64,000 nt of DNA from Iodidimonas sp. SYSU 1G8 (lineage in GTDB: Bacteria; Pseudomonadota; Alphaproteobacteria; SMXS01), in NCBI RefSeq assembly GCF_039655775.1, contig NZ_JBBYXJ010000001.1, forward strand, positions 496,001 to 560,000, in the 5' to 3' direction. Below, one piece after another: positions 18,512-26,057 of the stretch. A program made the translations under genes and the position numbers. Every line of letters starts with the position of its first letter. Position 1 is the first letter of the stretch. The notes below the pieces were generated by a model that had not been told where the DNA came from, searched no databases, and saw only the letters and a list, made by a program, of their open reading frames with translations.

Positions 18512-18733
18512 ATGGCCGTCATCCGAGTCGAATCCGAGATTCCGGGCAAGGTCGTGTCTATCGAGGCCAATCCGGGCGACACTGTCGCCGAGGACGACGC
18601 GATCCTCATTCTGGAGTCCATGAAGATGGAAATCCCCGTATCCAGTCCCGCCGGCGGCACGATCGTCGAGATCCTGGTGCAGGTCGGAGATACGATTTCC
18701 GAAGGTGACGAGGTCGCCGTCATCGACGGTTGA
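18512..18733 (+). CDS. Free-standing biotin/lipoyl carrier domain (BCCP-like)
   Basis: The entire 73-residue product is one biotinyl/lipoyl domain, with the modification site ESMKME near residues 35-40 and the second half of the barrel SSPAGGTIVEILVQVGD. The MKM context indicates a biotin carrier for an acyl-CoA or pyruvate-type carboxylase. Normally such a domain is fused to, or adjacent to, carboxylase subunits, but none is nearby. GGGAGGAAGAG precedes the ATG. It may serve a carboxylase encoded elsewhere. Confidence 0.88.
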   Translation: MAVIRVESEIPGKVVSIEANPGDTVAEDDAILILESMKMEIPVSSPAGGTIVEILVQVGDTISEGDEVAVIDG

Positions 18734-18739
18734 GGTCTC

Positions 18740-19885
18740 TCAGAAACCCGGCTCATCCAGGTCTCGGGCGACCCGGAAGCCCTGATCGGCGCGTCTTTCG
18801 CCCGCGTCAGCGCGCAGGCGCCGCGTCGTGCGCAGATTGACCGGCGGATCGAACCAGCCGCCCCCTCGGCTGACCGCCGCCCCGCAATCACCGGTCATGC
18901 GCGCCGCGCCATCCTGCGCGACATCCCGGTACCCATTGTTCCAGCAGTCGGCGGTGAGCTCCCGCACATTGCCATACATGTCGTAAAGGCCGAAGGCGTT
19001 GACCTTGTACTGGGCCACGGGCGAGGTCTCGGCATGCCGCGCGTCGCAGGCGAAGATCATCGAGGTGGGCCGCCCCTTGTATCGCGACATGAAGGTGCTC
19101 CCGGCCACATTGGCGTGGGTGCACGCGGCCGTCATGTCATTTCCCCAGACATAGGCGCCCGTCACGCGCGCCCGCGCGGCATATTCCCATTCGCTTTCCG
19201 AGGGGAGTCTGTAGGCCACGCCAGCCTTCTCCGACAGCCAGTCGACATAGGCTTGCGCGTCCGTGCGGCTGACGCAAACCACCGGATGGTCTTCGTCCTG
19301 ATAGAAGCCGGGATCGCGCCAGCTCTTGCCCAGGTCGAAGACCCAGTCCGTGCCATTGAAGACGGTGCAGCCGGCAGCCTGGTGGCCACTGTCCTTGACG
19401 AAGGCCTCGAACTGACGCCGGGTGACTTCCGTCTGCTGAAGAGCGAACGGCTTCTGGAATGTAACGCCGTGGGCCGGTGATTCCGACGCGATCATGGAGG
19501 GCGAGACGCCGCTGCCGCCGGCCTCGTCAGCGCGGACGCCCATCGAGAAGCTGCCGGCGGGAACGACCACCAGAGGCGGACAATCGGCGCAGTCGCGCCG
19601 CATGGCCGGACCGCCTCCCGGTGGTGGAGGCTCCAGGCGCTCGACTGGCGCCTCAGGTAGCGCGAGGACCGGTGGCGCGTCTTGGGGCAACTCGGCGGGA
19701 GGCGCGCTGACGACAGGCACATCCTCGGGCTGTGCGCCGAAGAAAAAGGCTAGTGCGAACGCGGCGATCAGACCGACGACGACAGCCACGGCGACCATGG
19801 CCGCGATCTTGACGTTGGCCTCGAGACGTTTCTCGGGCGTTCGCATCCGGTAGTAGTAGACGCGACCCTTTTTCTTTTCGGCCAT
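18740..19885 (-). CDS. Membrane-anchored SUMF1/FGE-fold protein, copy 2
   Basis: The 381-residue protein has a basic cytoplasmic start, one membrane helix (about residues 27-50), a proline-rich linker and a SUMF1 (formylglycine-generating enzyme fold) domain: PPLVVVPAGSFSMG, QTEVTRRQFEAFV, HPVVCVS, YRLPSESEWEYAARA, and GGGWFDPP to the final GFRVAR. True FGE has two copper-binding cysteines in an SYCxRYRC-like segment before the final GFR; here the aligned segment VNLRTTRRLR has none. It is thus probably not an FGE. It starts two bases after the end of its paralogue, in the same operon. Confidence 0.88.
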   Translation of the reverse strand: MAEKKKGRVYYYRMRTPEKRLEANVKIAAMVAVAVVVGLIAAFALAFFFGAQPEDVPVVSAPPAELPQDAPPVLALPEAPVERLEPPPPGGGPAMRRDCADCPPLVVVPAGSFSMGVRADEAGGSGVSPSMIASESPAHGVTFQKPFALQQTEVTRRQFEAFVKDSGHQAAGCTVFNGTDWVFDLGKSWRDPGFYQDEDHPVVCVSRTDAQAYVDWLSEKAGVAYRLPSESEWEYAARARVTGAYVWGNDMTAACTHANVAGSTFMSRYKGRPTSMIFACDARHAETSPVAQYKVNAFGLYDMYGNVRELTADCWNNGYRDVAQDGAARMTGDCGAAVSRGGGWFDPPVNLRTTRRLRADAGERRADQGFRVARDLDEPGF

Positions 19886-19887
19886 GA

Positions 19888-20985
19888 TTACTGGCCAGTG
19901 CCGGCCAGCGGCACATCCCTGGCGATCCGAAAGCCCTGATCGGCGCGGCGTTGTCCCAGGTCCTCCCTGAACCGGCGCGCGGGACGTACGTTCGGCGGCG
20001 CGTCGAACCAGCCGCCGCCCCGAGCGACCATGGTCTCGCAGGCGTCCACCGTGCGTGCCGCCGACCCCAGCTCCTTGCCCCAGTAGCTGGGAGTCCAGCA
20101 ATCGGCCACGATCTCCCGGACATTGCCGTAAAGGTCGAATACGCCCATCGGGTTGGCCTGATAATGGGCGACCGGCGCGGTGTAGACGTATCCCGTCTGG
20201 CAAGGAAAGAACATGAGGGCAGTCTTGCTGGAGAAGCGGGCGGCATGGCTGCGGTCGGCGACGTTGCCGTGCGCGCAGGCGAGGGCGGGCTTGTCACCCC
20301 AAGGGTGGGCGCCGTCCAGTCCGGCGCGGGCCACGTACTCCCACTCGGTCTCCGAAGGAAGCCTGTAGCGCTTGCCGGTCCGCCGCGACATCCACTCCGC
20401 GAATGCCGTCGCATCGGCGTGGTTGACGCACACCACGGGGTGGTCTTCCTCCTGCTCGAAACCGGGATCCCGCCAGCTCTTCGACCGGTCCGAGACCCAG
20501 GAGTTCCCATCGTGCACCACACAGCCCAGCGCCTGATGTCCGGTCTCGTTGACGAAAGCCTCGAACTGCGCCCGGGTTACCTCGGTCTGTCCGAGGGCGA
20601 AGGCATGCTTGATGGTGACGCCGTGAACGGGGGCCTCGCTCTGCTGCTGCATCAACGGCACGTTGTCGGCGAGAATTTCCTCCTGCCGCAATCCCATGGT
20701 GAAGGCACCGGCGGGAATGGTGACCAGCATGGGACAGTTGGGGCAATCCTTGAAGGCGGTCACCGCTTCGCTGCCAGTGGCCGCATCCGCCGTCGGTTGG
20801 GCGGGGAGCGTCTGGACCTTTTGGGGCTCTGGAGGGGCCTCGGGCGTGTCGCGCGAAAAGATGAACAAGGTGATCAGGACGCCGATCACGACGACGACCG
20901 CTAGCACGCCGCTGATCACGGCGGCCAGCTTGCCTTCTTTTCCGACCGCCTCGTAGCGGCCTCGCGGTGTAATGGGTTCTCTCAC
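19888..20985 (-). CDS. Membrane-anchored SUMF1/FGE-fold protein, copy 1
   Basis: This 365-residue paralogue of the next gene has the same architecture: a single membrane helix at about 22-45, a linker, then a SUMF1 domain opening with FKDCPNCPMLVTIPAGAFTMG and including QTEVTRAQFEAFVNETGHQ, HPVVCVNHADA, YRLPSETEWEYVARAG, LYGNVREIVADCW and GGGWFDAPPN to GFRIARD. As in its partner, the FGE copper cysteines are missing. The domain probably faces the periplasm. The shared DCxxCP motif just before the domain may form a disulfide or bind metal. No sulfatase gene is nearby. Confidence 0.88.
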   Translation of the reverse strand: MREPITPRGRYEAVGKEGKLAAVISGVLAVVVVIGVLITLFIFSRDTPEAPPEPQKVQTLPAQPTADAATGSEAVTAFKDCPNCPMLVTIPAGAFTMGLRQEEILADNVPLMQQQSEAPVHGVTIKHAFALGQTEVTRAQFEAFVNETGHQALGCVVHDGNSWVSDRSKSWRDPGFEQEEDHPVVCVNHADATAFAEWMSRRTGKRYRLPSETEWEYVARAGLDGAHPWGDKPALACAHGNVADRSHAARFSSKTALMFFPCQTGYVYTAPVAHYQANPMGVFDLYGNVREIVADCWTPSYWGKELGSAARTVDACETMVARGGGWFDAPPNVRPARRFREDLGQRRADQGFRIARDVPLAGTGQ

Positions 20986-21032
20986 GGTGCCGAGCTTAGC
21001 TCAAATTGGTCCGAAAGGAACGCGCGCGGGGG

Positions 21033-21440
21033 TCAACGCGCGCGATACAATTTGAAAACGCCGCTCATGGTCGCGACCAGCGCGCCATCCGCCGTGATGG
21101 TGCCATGGGTAAAAGCCAGGCCGCCGCCCATGCGGTCGATGATGCCGGCTCCCTCCAGCCAGGTGCCCAGCTTGGCGGCGCCGATGAAGTCCGTCGTCAG
21201 ACTGACGGTCGAAACGGCCTCCAGTGTCTCGTCCGAGACCACCAGGCCGAAGCTGAGGGCCACATCCGCCATGGTTGAGATGATCCCGCCATGGGCCATG
21301 GCGCGCAGATTCATGTGCTTTTCCTCGAGTGGCAGGCCGATGATCGCACGACCGTCGCGCACGGACTCGTAGAAGGGGCCGACATGGTTCAGATGGGTGC
21401 TGCGGAAACGAAGTGGGGAAAAGCCTGCGGGAATGCTCAT
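21033..21440 (-). CDS. PaaI-like hotdog-fold thioesterase
   Basis: The 135-residue protein is a single hotdog domain with the family catalytic segment MAHGGIISTMADVALSFGL near residues 48-66 and the second-strand block VSLTTDFIGAAKLG. Members hydrolyse acyl-CoA or aryl-CoA thioesters as dimers or tetramers in the cytosol; the acyl substrate cannot be told from sequence. It lies upstream of the two SUMF1 genes on the same strand with a gap of 47 bases, so cotranscription is possible but not proved. Confidence 0.85.
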   Translation of the reverse strand: MSIPAGFSPLRFRSTHLNHVGPFYESVRDGRAIIGLPLEEKHMNLRAMAHGGIISTMADVALSFGLVVSDETLEAVSTVSLTTDFIGAAKLGTWLEGAGIIDRMGGGLAFTHGTITADGALVATMSGVFKLYRAR

Positions 21441-21523
21441 CGGGAACGCTCGACATGGTGGGCGGAAGCCCGTTCATAAAGAGGTTCGCGGCCTCACGAA
21501 ACGGGAATCCGTACACGCGAATC

Positions 21524-21552
21524 GAAACGGCCGGCGGGATCCCGCCGGCCGT
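21524..21552 (-). terminator. Perfect 26-base palindrome, likely terminator of the upstream secreted-protein gene
   Basis: Bases 21527-21552 form an uninterrupted 26-base palindrome (13-base arms beginning ACGGCCGG). On the minus strand it comes about 22 bases after the stop of the 132-residue secreted protein and is followed by TTTCG. The T tract is short, but the position and strength fit a transcription terminator. Confidence 0.6.
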
Positions 21553-21574
21553 GACATACGCCCATGGGACGTGA

Positions 21575-21973
21575 TCAGTAGTCGTAGGCCTCGTCGACCG
21601 GGTGCTGGCTGCCCTGCACGATGTACGCGGTTCCCATGGAGTCGTAGCACATGGTGGCAGCCATCTTCACGGTATAGCCCTCCACGTCCTCAAGCCGGTG
21701 AACCACGTGGCACGGACGGGTGGCATAGTTGGCGGGCTGCGGAGGCGGAGCATAATAGGTGCGGTCGTAACGGTCGCGGCTGTTCGCCGACGACGCGATC
21801 AGCGCCCCTGCGGCCAGACCACCAACCAGGGCGAAGGGAACCCAAGAACCGCCGCCGCGATGATGATAGTGATGATGATGCCCGCGCCACCCGGCCTGAG
21901 CATAGGTGGGAACACTCGCCGCCGTGACGGCTGCAGCAACGGCCAGCAAGGCCAACTTCCGGAACTTCGTCAT
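21575..21973 (-). CDS. Exported protein with histidine cluster and CH...CY module
   Basis: I do not recognise a named family. The 132-residue product has a signal peptide (KFRKLALLAVAAAVTA, cleavage near AQA), then WRGHHHHYHH, a short hydrophobic glycine/alanine segment (VPFALVGGLAAGALIA) and a C-terminal part with CHVVHR, MCYDSMG and YIVQGS. The last 40 residues resemble the end of the adjacent histidine-rich protein, with the same CH-x-V-x-R and CY spacing. The ATG at 21973 sits after GGAGAT. Divalent-metal binding through the histidine cluster is plausible but unproven. Confidence 0.72.
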   Translation of the reverse strand: MTKFRKLALLAVAAAVTAASVPTYAQAGWRGHHHHYHHRGGGSWVPFALVGGLAAGALIASSANSRDRYDRTYYAPPPQPANYATRPCHVVHRLEDVEGYTVKMAATMCYDSMGTAYIVQGSQHPVDEAYDY

Positions 21974-22100
21974 GGCAATCTCCACGCCAATCTCATCAGT
22001 GACCCCAGACTAGGGACAGGTGAATGAACGAATACTGAACACCAGAATTAAACTTTGCCGGGCTCGGGGCAAGTCTCTCGGTGAAAAAGCAGCCCCGCGG

Positions 22101-22130
22101 CAGGATCGCCGGTATCTTTCGGCGATCCTG
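22101..22130 (-). terminator. Stem-loop after the histidine-rich gene
   Basis: A perfect 11-base-pair stem (CAGGATCGCCG with CGGCGATCCTG) encloses an eight-base loop, ten bases after the stop codon at 22141. On the minus strand a TTTTTC run comes about 12 bases later, after a second short GC-rich segment. It is probably a terminator, though the T run is offset. Confidence 0.55.
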
Positions 22131-22140
22131 GTCACGCTGA

Positions 22141-22773
22141 TCAGTAATAGTTCAGCAGGAAGTAGCTGTCCGAGACGACGAAGCCGACGCCGCGCGGATT
22201 GTAGCACTGGACGCCGCCGACCAGCGCGGGCCGGCCGTCCCAGGTCCAGTAGCGCGTCACCGGGTGACAGCCGCGGTCACGCCAATAGGCATGGCGGTAT
22301 CCGCCCCAAACCGGTCCATAGTACGGCCGCCAGCTGCGATAGTGATGCCGGTTGGCGTGATAGTAATGCCGGTCGCGGTAGTGGCGGTGATAGTCGTACC
22401 GGTGTCCGGCATGACGGCCGTGATAGCCCCGATGATGGCTGTACCGATGGCGGTCCCAGTCGCGCCGGTGGTGATTGTAGGCCGACCGGTTGCCATGATA
22501 GCGCCGGTCGTGATCATAGCCGCGATGCGGCGTCGCATAGTGCTTGCGGTCGCCCCTGTAGTCGCGATGGGCGCGGTGGTTCTGACGGTGATGATCGTGA
22601 CGTTCAATGCCGCGGCGATGATACTGGCCGTGGCCCTGATGCCGGCCATTATCCGATCGGTAATGGCGGCCCCGGTCATCCCCGCGGTCGGCGAAGGCCT
22701 CTGTTGAAACCCCGAAAGCAGCGATGACGGCGGAAAACACCGCGATCATCGGAATTTTCGTGAGCCTGGTCAT
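22141..22773 (-). CDS. Exported histidine/arginine/tyrosine-rich protein
   Basis: The 210-residue product has a signal peptide (MTRLTKIPMIAVF to EAFA) and then about 110 residues made almost wholly of His, Arg, Tyr, Asp and Gly, with close to 30 histidines, before a C-terminal part with GCHPVTR, VQCYNPRG and FVVSDS. I know no function. The C-terminal part parallels that of the downstream gene (CH-x-V-x-R then CY). The ATG at 22773 follows GGGAGTAG. Such composition suggests metal buffering or wall binding, but low-complexity sequence alone cannot show it. Confidence 0.72.
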   Translation of the reverse strand: MTRLTKIPMIAVFSAVIAAFGVSTEAFADRGDDRGRHYRSDNGRHQGHGQYHRRGIERHDHHRQNHRAHRDYRGDRKHYATPHRGYDHDRRYHGNRSAYNHHRRDWDRHRYSHHRGYHGRHAGHRYDYHRHYRDRHYYHANRHHYRSWRPYYGPVWGGYRHAYWRDRGCHPVTRYWTWDGRPALVGGVQCYNPRGVGFVVSDSYFLLNYY

Positions 22774-22887
22774 CTGCTCTACTCCCAAGATCCGATTCGA
22801 CAATTTGGCCATCGTCGGGAGCGAATGTGCCGCGCCGATACTGTACGCGAGATGAACAGATTTTGTGTGTAGTATCCTGGTGTGCGC

Positions 22888-23961
22888 CTAACCCTGCCAT
22901 TGCAGGCGGCGCTCGAAGGCGACCGACTTGACCAGGGCGAACACCGTCATCCCGGGCCGCAGGTTCAGCGTCTGCCCGGCATGCCGGGTGATCCGGGCGC
23001 GGATGAGTTGATCCCCCGCGAGAGCGAGCCGGAGGTCCAGGTGGGACTCGCCGCGCGGCTCCAGACTGACGAGGATTGCCTCGAGCACGTTCTGGACGCT
23101 CAGACCTTCCGGGCGGCGCAGCGCGATGGTGACGTCGTAGGCGTCGATGAACAGCCTGACCCGCGTGGCCGGTTGCGAAGGCGGCTGCGGCACGAACAAC
23201 GGGCCGGCGGGCGTGTCGATCCGATTGAGGCCATCGACGGCATGACGCGCCGGCACGCCGTCGATCACCGAGCCTTCCGGCACCAGCGCGGCGACGTCTG
23301 GATCCGTCGAGGTCAGCATCGATTGAAGCGGTCCGCTGGTCGCGACGTGGCCGTTCCGCATGATCACGAGCGTGTCGGCGAGGCGGATGATTTCGGACCA
23401 GTTGTGGGTGACATAGACGATCGGCAGCCTCAGCCGTTCCCGAAGCGTCTCGATGAAGGGCAGGAGTTCGGCCCTGCGGCCCGCGTCCAGGCTGGCGAGG
23501 GGTTCGTCCATCAGCAACATGGATGGCGACGACAGCAGCGCCCTGCCGATCGCGACCCGCTGCCGCTCGCCGCCGGAGAGGCTTGCCGGCCTGCGCTCGA
23601 ACAGGTGGCCGATGCCGAGGATGTCGGCGACCTCCTCGAGCGTCAGCGCGCCGCGGCGGCGCGAATAGGTCAGATTGCGCCGGACGCTGAGGTGGGGAAA
23701 GAGCAGCGGATCCTGCAGGACATAGCCGATCCGCCGCGCCGAGGGTGGCAGGTCGATTCCGGTGGCGGAGTCGAACAGCACGGCGCCATCCACCTCGATC
23801 CTGCCGGAGGTCGGCCTCAGCAGGCCGGCGAGGGCGGAGACGACCGAGGTCTTTCCCGCGCCGGACGGCCCGGCGATGACCGTGATCCCCGACTCCGCGC
23901 GGAAGGCCGCCCCGATGCCGACGTCGCCGCGCCGAAGCTTCACATCGACGACCAGCGCCAT
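22888..23961 (-). CDS. modC: Molybdate ABC transporter ATP-binding protein
   Basis: ModC powers uptake of molybdate. The 357-residue protein has Walker A GPSGAGKTS near residue 32, Q-loop LQDPLLFPHL, signature SLSGGERQRVAIGRAL, Walker B LLMDEP and switch histidine VTHNW. The extra C-terminal 130 residues form a TOBE/Mop-like regulatory domain (SVQNVLEAILVSLE...LDLRLALAGDQLIRARITR), as in ModC. It begins immediately after the modB stop with no spacer. Substrate could also be tungstate. Confidence 0.9.
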   Translation of the reverse strand: MALVVDVKLRRGDVGIGAAFRAESGITVIAGPSGAGKTSVVSALAGLLRPTSGRIEVDGAVLFDSATGIDLPPSARRIGYVLQDPLLFPHLSVRRNLTYSRRRGALTLEEVADILGIGHLFERRPASLSGGERQRVAIGRALLSSPSMLLMDEPLASLDAGRRAELLPFIETLRERLRLPIVYVTHNWSEIIRLADTLVIMRNGHVATSGPLQSMLTSTDPDVAALVPEGSVIDGVPARHAVDGLNRIDTPAGPLFVPQPPSQPATRVRLFIDAYDVTIALRRPEGLSVQNVLEAILVSLEPRGESHLDLRLALAGDQLIRARITRHAGQTLNLRPGMTVFALVKSVAFERRLQWQG

Positions 23962-24657
23962 CTAGACGCCCGTGACGAGCTTGGTGACACGGCGCGCCAT
24001 CAGCTCGGAAATGCCCAGCGCGACGAAGGCGAGGACGATTGAAATGACGACGAGGCGCATGGCGCCGTCCTCGCCGCCCGGCGTATTGATCGCAGTATAG
24101 AGCGCCAGCGGCAAGGTCTGGGTGATGCCCGGAATGTTGGACGCGAAGGTGATCGTCGCGCCGAACTCGCCCAGGCACCGGGCGAAGGCGAGCGCGGCCC
24201 CGGCGACGATGCCCGGCAGGGTCAGCGGCAGCGTGATGGTGAGGAGGACCCGGAGCCACGACGCCCCCAGTGTCCGCGCCACCGACTCCAGTCGGGTGTC
24301 GACCGCCTCGATGGACAGGCGAATGGCCCGCACCATCAGCGGAAAGGCCATCACGGCCGACGCGACGGCGGCCGCCACCCAGGTGAAGGCGATGACGATT
24401 CCCAGTGTTTCGTCGAGCCAGGAGCCGATGACGCCGCGCCGGCCCAGCGTGACCAGCAGCAGGTATCCGATCACCACGGGCGGGACCACCAGCGGCAGGT
24501 GGACGAGGGCGTTGACGACCGACTTGCCCGGAAATTCCTTCCTGGCCAGCAGCCAGGCGAGGGCGATGGCGAAGGGGAGCGAGCAGGAGACGGCGGCTGC
24601 CGCCACCTTCAGCGACAGCAATAGGGCTTCCGTCTCGAACGGGCTCAGCTGGACCAT
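23962..24657 (-). CDS. modB: Molybdate ABC transporter permease
   Basis: The 231-residue protein has five to six membrane helices and the permease EAA loop (SVARTLGASWLRVLLTITLPLTLPGI) that docks with ModC. The segment PPVVIGYLLLVTLGRRGVIGSWL is typical of ModB and related tungstate permeases. It ends exactly where modC begins. The usual third partner, the binding protein ModA, is not in this cluster: the upstream neighbour is hisI, 31 bases away. A solute-binding protein must be encoded elsewhere if the transporter is functional. Confidence 0.88.
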   Translation of the reverse strand: MVQLSPFETEALLLSLKVAAAAVSCSLPFAIALAWLLARKEFPGKSVVNALVHLPLVVPPVVIGYLLLVTLGRRGVIGSWLDETLGIVIAFTWVAAAVASAVMAFPLMVRAIRLSIEAVDTRLESVARTLGASWLRVLLTITLPLTLPGIVAGAALAFARCLGEFGATITFASNIPGITQTLPLALYTAINTPGGEDGAMRLVVISIVLAFVALGISELMARRVTKLVTGV

Positions 24658-24688
24658 GGACCGAACTTATCCGGTCCCGCGCGGCGCG

Positions 24689-25084
24689 TCATCCGCCGTA
24701 GAGCGACTCGGGTGACACGAGCACCGGTTCGGTGACGGTGATCCCGTCCGGACGGACCGCGCGGTAGAAGCAGCTCCGGCGACCGGTATGGCAGGCGACG
24801 CCGGTCTGCTCCACCAGCACGAGGACGGTGTCGCCATCGCAGTCCACACGGAAATCGATCAGACGCTGGATCTGGCCGGACGTGCCGCCCTTGTGCCAGA
24901 GCGAGCGGCGCGAGCGCGACCAGTAATGGACTTCGCCTCGCTCCAGCGTCGCGCGCACCGCGTCGGCGTTCATCCATGCCATCATCAGCACTTCTCCGGT
25001 GTCGTGCTGTTGGGCGATGGCGGGCACCAGGCCATTGTCGTCGAACTTCACCAGGGCGAGCGCATCGGCGGCCAGCGCGGTCAT
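24689..25084 (-). CDS. hisI: Phosphoribosyl-AMP cyclohydrolase
   Basis: HisI opens the purine ring of phosphoribosyl-AMP in histidine synthesis and is a zinc enzyme. The 131-residue protein has the blocks MMAWMN, YWSRSR..LWHKGGTSGQ, DCDGD and ACHTGRRSCFYR. The three cysteines of the zinc site (DC, AC and SC) are all present, so this is the canonical zinc-dependent form. The ATG at 25084 is preceded by AAAGGATC. It diverges from the Zur-like gene and is followed closely by modBC rather than other his genes. Confidence 0.93.
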   Translation of the reverse strand: MTALAADALALVKFDDNGLVPAIAQQHDTGEVLMMAWMNADAVRATLERGEVHYWSRSRRSLWHKGGTSGQIQRLIDFRVDCDGDTVLVLVEQTGVACHTGRRSCFYRAVRPDGITVTEPVLVSPESLYGG

Positions 25085-25142
25085 CGAGGATCCTTTCACG
25101 CCCGTGCGGGCTTCTCTGCGTTGTTCGCGGGATTATCTAGTA

Positions 25143-25157
25143 TGATACTATGTATCA
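25143..25157. promoter_or_regulatory. Palindromic operator candidate between hisI and zur
   Basis: TGATAC and GTATCA form perfect inverted arms around a TAT centre, located 24 bases before the zur ribosome binding region and about 60 bases upstream of hisI. A TATGAT at 25141-25146 overlaps the left arm and could be a -10 box for zur. Fur-family proteins bind AT-rich palindromes, so autoregulation is likely, but the site does not match a Zur box I can recall exactly. Confidence 0.5.
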
Positions 25158-25181
25158 AACCAGAGCGTATCGAGGAGGCCC

Positions 25182-25667
25182 ATGAACGGACCGGTCGCTG
25201 CTCCGCAGGTCACGCATCACAACCATTCCGTCTGCGTCGACGAGGCGCTGGAAACGGCCGAAACGCTGTGCGACGAGCGCGGCGCGCGTCTGACCCCGTT
25301 GCGCCGACGCGTGCTCGAACTGGTGTGGTCCTCGCACCGTCCGATCGGTGCCTATGATATTCTGGGACAGATGGACGACGGCAAACGCAAGGCGGCGCCA
25401 CCGACCGTCTACAGGGCGCTCGATTTCCTTCTGGAACACGGTCTTGTCCACCGGATCGAGAGCATGAACGCCTATCTGGGGTGCAATCATCCGGAGCAGT
25501 CTCATTCCGGCCAGTTCCTGATCTGTCGCGATTGCGGCGACGTGACCGAACTGGACGATGGAGACATCCGCGAGGCGTTGCGGCGGAAAGGCGGAGCGCT
25601 GGGGTTCGATGTGCGCAGCCAGACCGTTGAACTCGTGGGGTACTGTGCTAATTGTAGAGGCAGCTAG
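25182..25667 (+). CDS. zur: Fur family regulator, Zur-like
   Basis: The 161-residue protein has the Fur-family winged helix with LTPLRRRVLELVWSSHRPIGAYDIL and the recognition region PPTVYRALDFLLEHGLVHRIES. Downstream are HSGQFLICRDCG and a terminal CANC, the two CxxC pairs that hold structural zinc, and an N-terminal HHNHSVC. These features favour Zur, the zinc-uptake repressor, over Fur. GAGGAGG precedes the ATG. The palindrome in the upstream gap may be its own operator. No zinc ABC transporter (znuABC) is adjacent in this window. Confidence 0.83.
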   Translation: MNGPVAAPQVTHHNHSVCVDEALETAETLCDERGARLTPLRRRVLELVWSSHRPIGAYDILGQMDDGKRKAAPPTVYRALDFLLEHGLVHRIESMNAYLGCNHPEQSHSGQFLICRDCGDVTELDDGDIREALRRKGGALGFDVRSQTVELVGYCANCRGS

Positions 25668-25676
25668 GAGGCTACC

Positions 25677-26051
25677 ATGTACAAGTTCGCTGTTGCCGCC
25701 GTCCTCGCGTTGCTCCCCCTCGGAGCCGCGCAGGCGTTTCAGGTGATCACGCCCAGCCAGATGCAGGATGCCGGCATGGGGTTCACCCAGAGCCAGGCGT
25801 TCAATCAGCAGGCCAACCCGCAGCCCGAGGGCGGCCTCCAGTTCAGCGCCTCCGGGGGCAACCAGCGTTATGGTGATGACCGGTTGAGCTACAACCGGTT
25901 CGGCCGGATGGACAATGGCGGCCGCTATCTCGGCGACAACATGGACTCCAGGTTCCGTAGCTGCAGCGCCGATTACGCCGACAGCAACATGGGACAGCTC
26001 AATGCGCTGGCGCGTGGGGGCAACTCGTATCCCTGCCAGCGTTTCCGGTAA
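25677..26051 (+). CDS. Exported protein of unknown function
   Basis: I recognise no family. The 124-residue product has a clean signal peptide (YKFAVAAVLALLPLGAAQA) and a mature part rich in Gln, Asn, Gly, Arg and Ser, with two cysteines near the end (RSCSAD and YPCQRF) that could form a disulfide. AGGAGG is placed seven bases before the ATG, so expression is likely. It lies nine bases after zur, so the two may share a transcript, and six bases before another exported-protein gene. Confidence 0.7.
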   Translation: MYKFAVAAVLALLPLGAAQAFQVITPSQMQDAGMGFTQSQAFNQQANPQPEGGLQFSASGGNQRYGDDRLSYNRFGRMDNGGRYLGDNMDSRFRSCSADYADSNMGQLNALARGGNSYPCQRFR

Positions 26052-26057
26052 GCGCCG

